In this document: piece after piece, positions 6,617 through 10,193 of the stretch
Numbering within the stretch: position 1 is the first letter of the stretch
How the letters are laid out: every line of letters begins with the position of its first letter
NCBI GenBank assembly: GCA_018700255.1
Contig: JABISU010000172.1
Span: 1-10,193, forward strand
Reading direction: 5' to 3'
Length of the DNA: 10,193 nucleotides
DNA from: Flavobacteriales bacterium
Lineage (GTDB): Bacteria; Bacteroidota; Bacteroidia; Flavobacteriales; UA16
Made by a program: the position numbers and the translations under genes
Notes under the pieces: model-generated
What the model was told of the DNA's origin: nothing
What the model saw: the letters and a program-made list of their open reading frames with translations, nothing else
Database searches by the model: none

Positions 6617-7663
6617 CTAAACTGAAAGTAGGTTACACCCTCTTACTTCAGAATGATCAAAGCGACCTATAACTTCAAATTCGTGGCTATCTTCACTCTT
6701 AATACTCCCCAGATCGGATGTAGAGATAAAGGCGCAACTATCAATATTCGCTAGATCCACAATTTGTACTCTTCCTGTACGACCGGGTTTAAGTATCGAC
6801 CCTGGGTCTGACGGGTCCCTAACGACCACTCGCATCCAAGAAGGAGGTATAAAGTAACGACCATCTAGAGAGTATGCCTGAGAAAGAAGCTCTGTCATTC
6901 CATATTCACTAATGATTTTAGAATTAGGGAGAACCTTGCGAATGCGAGAATGAACTTCACTCCTAATGGGTTCCCTCCCATGCCCCTTCATACCTCCTGT
7001 TTCAACTATCGTGAGTTGTGCTTCTAGGACTGCGCGGGGAAGATTTGAGGCGTTATCCGATTCTAAAAGATTTAAAAGAGCATGTGTAACTCCTATAATA
7101 GTAACCTCATCACCTTTTGAAATAGAGTGAGTAAGGTCATCTATTAAAGCTTCGGTATTGTTAAGGTAGAAGCGCTCTGGCTGGTTAGACGCTTTCATGA
7201 ATGACCTTGACATCTCAACAAGTGATGCGTTCTTTCTCTCAATGTATCCTGGTAGCAAAGCGAACAACGTCAGATTGTTGACTGGACTTACTAAGGATGA
7301 ATAAATTCTACTTGACACTTCATTATACCAATCTACTGTGCGCACTCTGTGTTCCGATCTTTTACCTGAATTTGTAGTTCCTGAGCTTTTATAAATTATT
7401 TCAGGCGAAAACTCACCCGTAGTAACATTGTGATCTCTAAATGCTTCAACTGGAAGAAATGGAATGTCTTTAAAATCAGAAATTGAAGCTGGATTGATTT
7501 TTAATAAATCAACAAACGTCTTATAAATTGTATTATACTCAGCTTGAAATCTAAACGTTTTAATTGCTAGCTTCTCGAAGCTAGAATCTTTCAAAACATG
7601 CATATTCCTTAATTTAGAAATTAATTCACTACGTGTTTTTATGAAATTATCTTCGATTAACAT
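6617..7663 (-). CDS. LuxE-like acyl-protein synthetase / acyl-adenylating enzyme
   Basis: The 348-residue product has the motif order of the LuxE/PaaK branch of adenylate-forming enzymes: IPFLPVEAF (67-75), the phosphate-binding loop KSSGTTNSGKRSEH (92-105), VETGGMKGHGRE (220-231), SEYGMTELLSQ (252-262, the A5-type motif), STSDLGS (314-320, A7-type Asp) and IGRFDHSEVRGC (332-343, A8-type). LuxE of bioluminescent bacteria activates fatty acids as acyl-AMP and moves the acyl group to its own Cys near the C-terminus. Here C343 lies six residues from the end and is a candidate for that role, which is an inference. No signal peptide is seen, so the enzyme should be cytoplasmic. No lux genes are nearby; homologues of this size occur in many Bacteroidota without a settled function, and the substrate is unknown. 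It is convergent with tyrS and divergent from the lipoprotein gene, 33 bp between starts. Confidence 0.82.
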   Translation of the reverse strand: MLIEDNFIKTRSELISKLRNMHVLKDSSFEKLAIKTFRFQAEYNTIYKTFVDLLKINPASISDFKDIPFLPVEAFRDHNVTTGEFSPEIIYKSSGTTNSGKRSEHRVRTVDWYNEVSSRIYSSLVSPVNNLTLFALLPGYIERKNASLVEMSRSFMKASNQPERFYLNNTEALIDDLTHSISKGDEVTIIGVTHALLNLLESDNASNLPRAVLEAQLTIVETGGMKGHGREPIRSEVHSRIRKVLPNSKIISEYGMTELLSQAYSLDGRYFIPPSWMRVVVRDPSDPGSILKPGRTGRVQIVDLANIDSCAFISTSDLGSIKSEDSHEFEVIGRFDHSEVRGCNLLSV

Positions 7664-7696
7664 TTAGCTAAGTTCGGAAGTGGTAGCTTCGTATCA

Positions 7697-8194
7697 ATGA
7701 AAAAGTTTAAAAATAGCTCCATAGTCTTATTTATCAGTTTAGTTTACACAAGTTGTCTCCCCGAGCCAAACTATCCTATCGAACCTGCAATTAAATTTCT
7801 CGCTTTTGACATATCTGAAGATAATAGCGCCGTTCTATCGATTGAGTTTACCGACGGTGATGGAAATTTAGGCTTAAACTCATCAGACATACTCCCTCCA
7901 TTTTGTAGCACTTGTGAGCACCATTTTAATCTTATGTGCGAATACGACGAACTAAGAGATGGTGAATGGACACATATACCACTTATCCCAGCTCAAGGAC
8001 AAGTACCATTTTACTATAGAGTTCCAAGAGTAAATCCGGCAGGTTCTAATCAAGCGCTAAAAGGCGTTATTGAAATCGCTATGAATACTTGGAGTCTTCA
8101 ATCTGTATATGACACTCTAAGGTTTCGAATAACTTTAGAAGATAGGGACCTTAACCTCTCAAATGAGGAAACCACATTTATGATTCTAAAATAG
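7697..8194 (+). CDS. Small lipoprotein of unknown function
   Basis: The product is 165 residues. It begins with a lipoprotein signal, MKKFKNSSIVLFISLVYTSC, with C20 as the lipidated residue (lipobox YTSC, slightly atypical), then a Pro-rich linker (LPEPNYPIEP). The mature part is predicted as mainly beta: IKFLAFDISEDNSAVLSIEFTDGDGNLGL (32-60) carries the Asp/Gly-rich turn FTDGDGNLG, and the end reads FRITLEDRDLNLSNEETTFMIL (143-164). This combination recurs in uncharacterised Bacteroidota lipoproteins of similar length and suggests an Ig-like or beta-sandwich domain at the cell envelope; I do not know a function. Three further cysteines (70, 73, 81) are close together and could pair or bind a metal. 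It is divergent from the LuxE-like gene, 33 bp apart, and stands alone before a bidirectional terminator. Confidence 0.8.
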   Translation: MKKFKNSSIVLFISLVYTSCLPEPNYPIEPAIKFLAFDISEDNSAVLSIEFTDGDGNLGLNSSDILPPFCSTCEHHFNLMCEYDELRDGEWTHIPLIPAQGQVPFYYRVPRVNPAGSNQALKGVIEIAMNTWSLQSVYDTLRFRITLEDRDLNLSNEETTFMILK

Positions 8195-8229
8195 ACAATG
8201 TCTAAATTTATTCAATATTTGAACAAATA

Positions 8230-8257
8230 AAAAGGCACTCCTTTCGGAGTGCCTTTT
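8230..8257. terminator. Bidirectional intrinsic terminator between convergent genes
   Basis: A 12-bp perfect stem, AAAAGGCACTCC (8230-8241) and GGAGTGCCTTTT (8246-8257), closes a TTTC loop. A-tract and T-tract flank the GC-rich core, so it can act in both directions. It lies between the lipoprotein gene (plus) and the modular secreted protein (minus), and serves both. Confidence 0.92.
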
Positions 8258-8304
8258 CTAGATATTATAGATATAAATTAATCCTTATATCAATAGACTT
8301 GATA

Positions 8305-10193
8305 TTACTCACAAATAGCACCGAATGCCCCAAGGAAAATTAGAAGGTCACCTGTAGTAACCGTTCCATCTCCATTTAAGTCAGAAGGACATGGGTTAAC
8401 GCCGCCATTGAAAGTACAAGTACCATCATCAAAGGATGCACCATTTGTGAAGTTCTCTGCATCTGGGTATGTACAACCATAGCAGTCGTATGTACAAGTT
8501 GCATTATCTGCTAAAAAAGCAGTCGCATTGTAATTACAAGCTGTAGCATCATTACATCCAAATGCCGATGAGTTAGCCGCTCCAGGTGTTCCTCCATCAA
8601 CCCAAGAGGCTTGCCAGTTAGAACCAAGATCATTATCCATTCCAAGCGTACCAGCAGAGTATGCAGCAAGAACTTCTGGTATATACTCTAAAGTAGCGCC
8701 GCCTCCGTTAGGATCTCCTATTAATGTCGATCCTAAAATACTGAATCCTGATCCAGGCCAAAGACCCGATGAAGCATATGTAACAGCATCTACAACATTA
8801 CCCCAAGCATCTTCAAGTGATACTGCTTCACCACCATTGGAGAAGTTTCCAAGCTCCAATTCGAAGACTTGGTATCCATTTCCAGAATAGTTAAGTGTTC
8901 CACCACCGCCTGCTACAGTAACAATTACAAACTCTCCTGCAGCTAAAGAAGTACCTGCAGGGAAAATTAATCCTAATTGAGGTGCACCAGAAGCTGAGTT
9001 TACAAAGTGATACCCACTTAAATCTGCTGCAAGATCTCCATAGTTATATAACTCACAGAATTCCCAATCGAAATCATCACCTTGATCAGAACTTGGATTA
9101 TAATGTATCTCATTAATTAAAATTGCAGGTAAAGTGTAATAACAAGTTGTGTTATCTGGATCCGTTACGTTAGCATTATAGTTTAACGCTAATGGATCAT
9201 CGCAACCAGCAATCACACAAGAACCATCTTCTACAGTAGCATCAGGATTGTAGTTATCTGCCTCAGGGTTCATACAACCTGGGGTTGAAGAACAAGACCC
9301 GTCATCTTCAGCGGCTAATGGGTCGAAATTAGGAAATGATGAATCCATACATCCAAGACGTACAACATCTGAAGTATCACGTGGAACTAGTTTCCATGCT
9401 CCGTATGAGTAAAAGTTCGGTGCTGTCACTCTATATGTTGCTCCAAGAGCTACAACCGGTACCATAACACCACCCACATCAACACTATCGTTTACGGCAT
9501 TGTAACCCAAGTTAGCAACCTTAGCGTTACCAGAACCGTCGTCTAGTAGCCAATCACCGTAACCAGCATTTTCGTTAGAAACTGGAGCGAGAAGTTGAGT
9601 TAGTACACTCTCCCACTGCTCATCATTCATAGCACCTGTAGTAAGTAATTCAGCAGCAGGTAGTACGTTACCGGAAGAAATAATGGTAGCAACAGCGCCC
9701 GCGATTTGGCGTAAGCCGTAAACTTCACTAACTGAACCAGCAACATCTAAAAGATCACCAACAGCAACACCATCACCTATACACCATATAGCTGAAAACG
9801 CTCCCGTTCCATTTTGAAGAACATAAGAAGCATTGCCCGCTAAAGAACCAGACGCACCGTAAACACCAGTTACAATTCCGCCTGTTACAACTTGTCCACT
9901 AAAGTTTCCATTGTGGATATCCTGTACGGTTAATGTAGGGATAAAGATACACGATCCATCATCTGTAGTAGCTGAAGGGTCGTAGTTAGAAGCTGATGGG
10001 TCCATACATCCGCTTGTATCAACTGCACACCCGCTAGTGAACACGTGTGAACCTATGTTTGTCCAATCATCCTGCTCATTGACAATCCACTCACCATCAA
10101 ATTCGTTAGTACCTGCAGAAGCTAACCACATTCCCATGTTACCCGCGTTTACGTCGGGCTTACGTACTAAAGTGTGATTTTGAGTAGCATCCA
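8305..10193 (-). CDS. Large modular secreted protein, C-terminal part (lamin-tail, OB-like, Cys-rich repeats, EF-hand end)
   Basis: The minus-strand frame is open from the right edge to a TAA at 8307-8305, giving 628 visible residues; the N-terminus is missing. The Met at 10137 is internal: the in-frame residues before it (HTLVRKPDVNAGN) belong to a domain continuing through SAGTNEFDGEWIV. Order: end of a lamin-tail (LTD) domain (10040-10193); one GC.D..A.NY...A..DDGSC repeat; an OB-like/DUF5689-type region (about 9364-9939: VQDIHNGNFSGQVV, YVLQNGTG, VAVGDLLDVAGSVSEVYGLRQI, DWLLDDGSGNAKV); three more repeats; a complete LTD (about 8572-9129: ILINEIHYNPSS, ELYNYGDLAADLSGYHF, DAVTY, GGTPGAAN); two repeats; and an EF-hand-like end. 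Such modules occur in exported Bacteroidota proteins, some attached to nucleases, so an extracellular role is likely. No catalytic domain is visible, and no usual T9SS C-terminal domain follows. Function is not assigned. Confidence 0.88.
   Translation of the reverse strand, partial: DATQNHTLVRKPDVNAGNMGMWLASAGTNEFDGEWIVNEQDDWTNIGSHVFTSGCAVDTSGCMDPSASNYDPSATTDDGSCIFIPTLTVQDIHNGNFSGQVVTGGIVTGVYGASGSLAGNASYVLQNGTGAFSAIWCIGDGVAVGDLLDVAGSVSEVYGLRQIAGAVATIISSGNVLPAAELLTTGAMNDEQWESVLTQLLAPVSNENAGYGDWLLDDGSGNAKVANLGYNAVNDSVDVGGVMVPVVALGATYRVTAPNFYSYGAWKLVPRDTSDVVRLGCMDSSFPNFDPLAAEDDGSCSSTPGCMNPEADNYNPDATVEDGSCVIAGCDDPLALNYNANVTDPDNTTCYYTLPAILINEIHYNPSSDQGDDFDWEFCELYNYGDLAADLSGYHFVNSASGAPQLGLIFPAGTSLAAGEFVIVTVAGGGGTLNYSGNGYQVFELELGNFSNGGEAVSLEDAWGNVVDAVTYASSGLWPGSGFSILGSTLIGDPNGGGATLEYIPEVLAAYSAGTLGMDNDLGSNWQASWVDGGTPGAANSSAFGCNDATACNYNATAFLADNATCTYDCYGCTYPDAENFTNGASFDDGTCTFNGGVNPCPSDLNGDGTVTTGDLLIFLGAFGAICE
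8308..8382 (-). other. C-terminal EF-hand/dockerin-like motif of the modular protein
   Basis: The last 25 residues, starting DLNGDGTVTTGDLLIFLGAFG, place Asp586, Asn588, Asp590, Thr592, Thr594 and Asp597 (counting from the Met at 10137) at EF-hand positions 1, 3, 5, 7, 9 and 12. This is the calcium loop-helix of a type I dockerin half; only one copy is present. Two nearby cysteines (CPSDLNG and the AICE end) could clamp it by a disulfide. Calcium binding is inferred. Confidence 0.7.
8416..8559 (-). repeat. Cys-rich protein repeats, copies 5-6
   Basis: Copy 5 (8494-8559, GCNDATACNYNA...DNATC) and copy 6 (8416-8478, GCTYPDAENF...FDDGTC) follow the complete lamin-tail domain. Copy 5 has an extra Cys within the unit (ATACNY), and a YDCY linker adds another before copy 6, so an additional disulfide is possible. 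Confidence 0.8.
9142..9354 (-). repeat. Cys-rich protein repeats, copies 2-4 in tandem
   Basis: Three copies lie between the OB-like region and the complete lamin-tail domain: copy 2 at 9292-9354 (GCMDSSFPNFDP...EDDGSC), copy 3 at 9217-9279 (GCMNPEADNYNP...VEDGSC) and copy 4 at 9142-9207 (GCDDPLALNYNA...DNTTC). Copy 4 is one residue longer and has lost the DDGSC ending but keeps both cysteines. Spacers are 3-4 residues. Confidence 0.83.
9949..10011 (-). repeat. Cys-rich protein repeat, copy 1
   Basis: This encodes GCMDPSASNYDPSATTDDGSC, the best-conserved copy of the 21-residue unit GC.(D/N)..A.NY.P.AT.DDGSC. The two terminal cysteines probably form a disulfide outside the cell. It links the first lamin-tail domain to the OB-like region. 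Confidence 0.85.

Noticed and set aside
6622..6651. Imperfect inverted repeat CTGAAAGTA / TACTTCAG at the tyrS/LuxE-like junction
   Set aside because: One bulged base, a 13-base loop and no T tract on either side; it also lies in the 3' coding end of the LuxE-like gene.
8416..10011. CRISPR-like or DNA-level tandem repeat reading of the repeated segments
   Set aside because: The copies are similar as protein but diverged as DNA, unevenly spaced and in one reading frame, so they are protein modules.
10135..10137. ATG as the start of the modular secreted protein
   Set aside because: The frame is open to the window edge, and the upstream residues continue a lamin-tail domain, so this Met is internal; no signal peptide follows it.

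Overview
The window looks like chromosome from a member of the Bacteroidota, most likely a marine Flavobacteriales lineage (Cryomorphaceae/Schleiferiaceae-like). This placement rests on four things: type IX secretion system (T9SS) genes porU, a porP/sprF-family gene and gldJ; AT-rich DNA; A-rich leaders without Shine-Dalgarno sites; and a modular secreted protein with Cys-rich repeats and lamin-tail domains of a kind common in these bacteria. The exact genus is not determined.

Layout. (1) 1-971, minus strand: the N-terminal third of PorU, the T9SS sortase, running off the left edge. (2) 1099-3938, plus strand, divergent from porU: a PorP/SprF-family outer-membrane protein, then the lipoprotein GldJ, ending at a strong intrinsic terminator (3969-4004). 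(3) 4020-6605, plus strand: murF and tyrS, 15 bp apart, two housekeeping genes. (4) 6617-7663, minus strand: a LuxE-like acyl-protein synthetase/adenylating enzyme, convergent with tyrS. (5) 7697-8194, plus strand: a small lipoprotein of unknown function, divergent from the LuxE-like gene, followed by a bidirectional terminator (8230-8257). (6) 8305-10193, minus strand: the C-terminal 628 residues of a large secreted multi-domain protein that runs off the right edge.

How the genes relate. PorU, the PorP-like protein and GldJ are components, or likely components, of the machinery that exports proteins across the outer membrane. The right-hand modular protein looks like the kind of protein such a system exports, although no canonical T9SS C-terminal domain is visible and it ends instead in an EF-hand/dockerin-like motif. 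MurF (last soluble step of peptidoglycan precursor synthesis) and TyrS (tyrosyl-tRNA charging) are core genes next to the T9SS locus. No rRNA, tRNA, CRISPR array, insertion sequence or prophage is seen. No stretch longer than about 130 bp lacks a gene. No clearly new system is evident; the most notable items are the modular secreted protein, the LuxE-like enzyme with its divergent lipoprotein, and the terminator pressed against the murF start.
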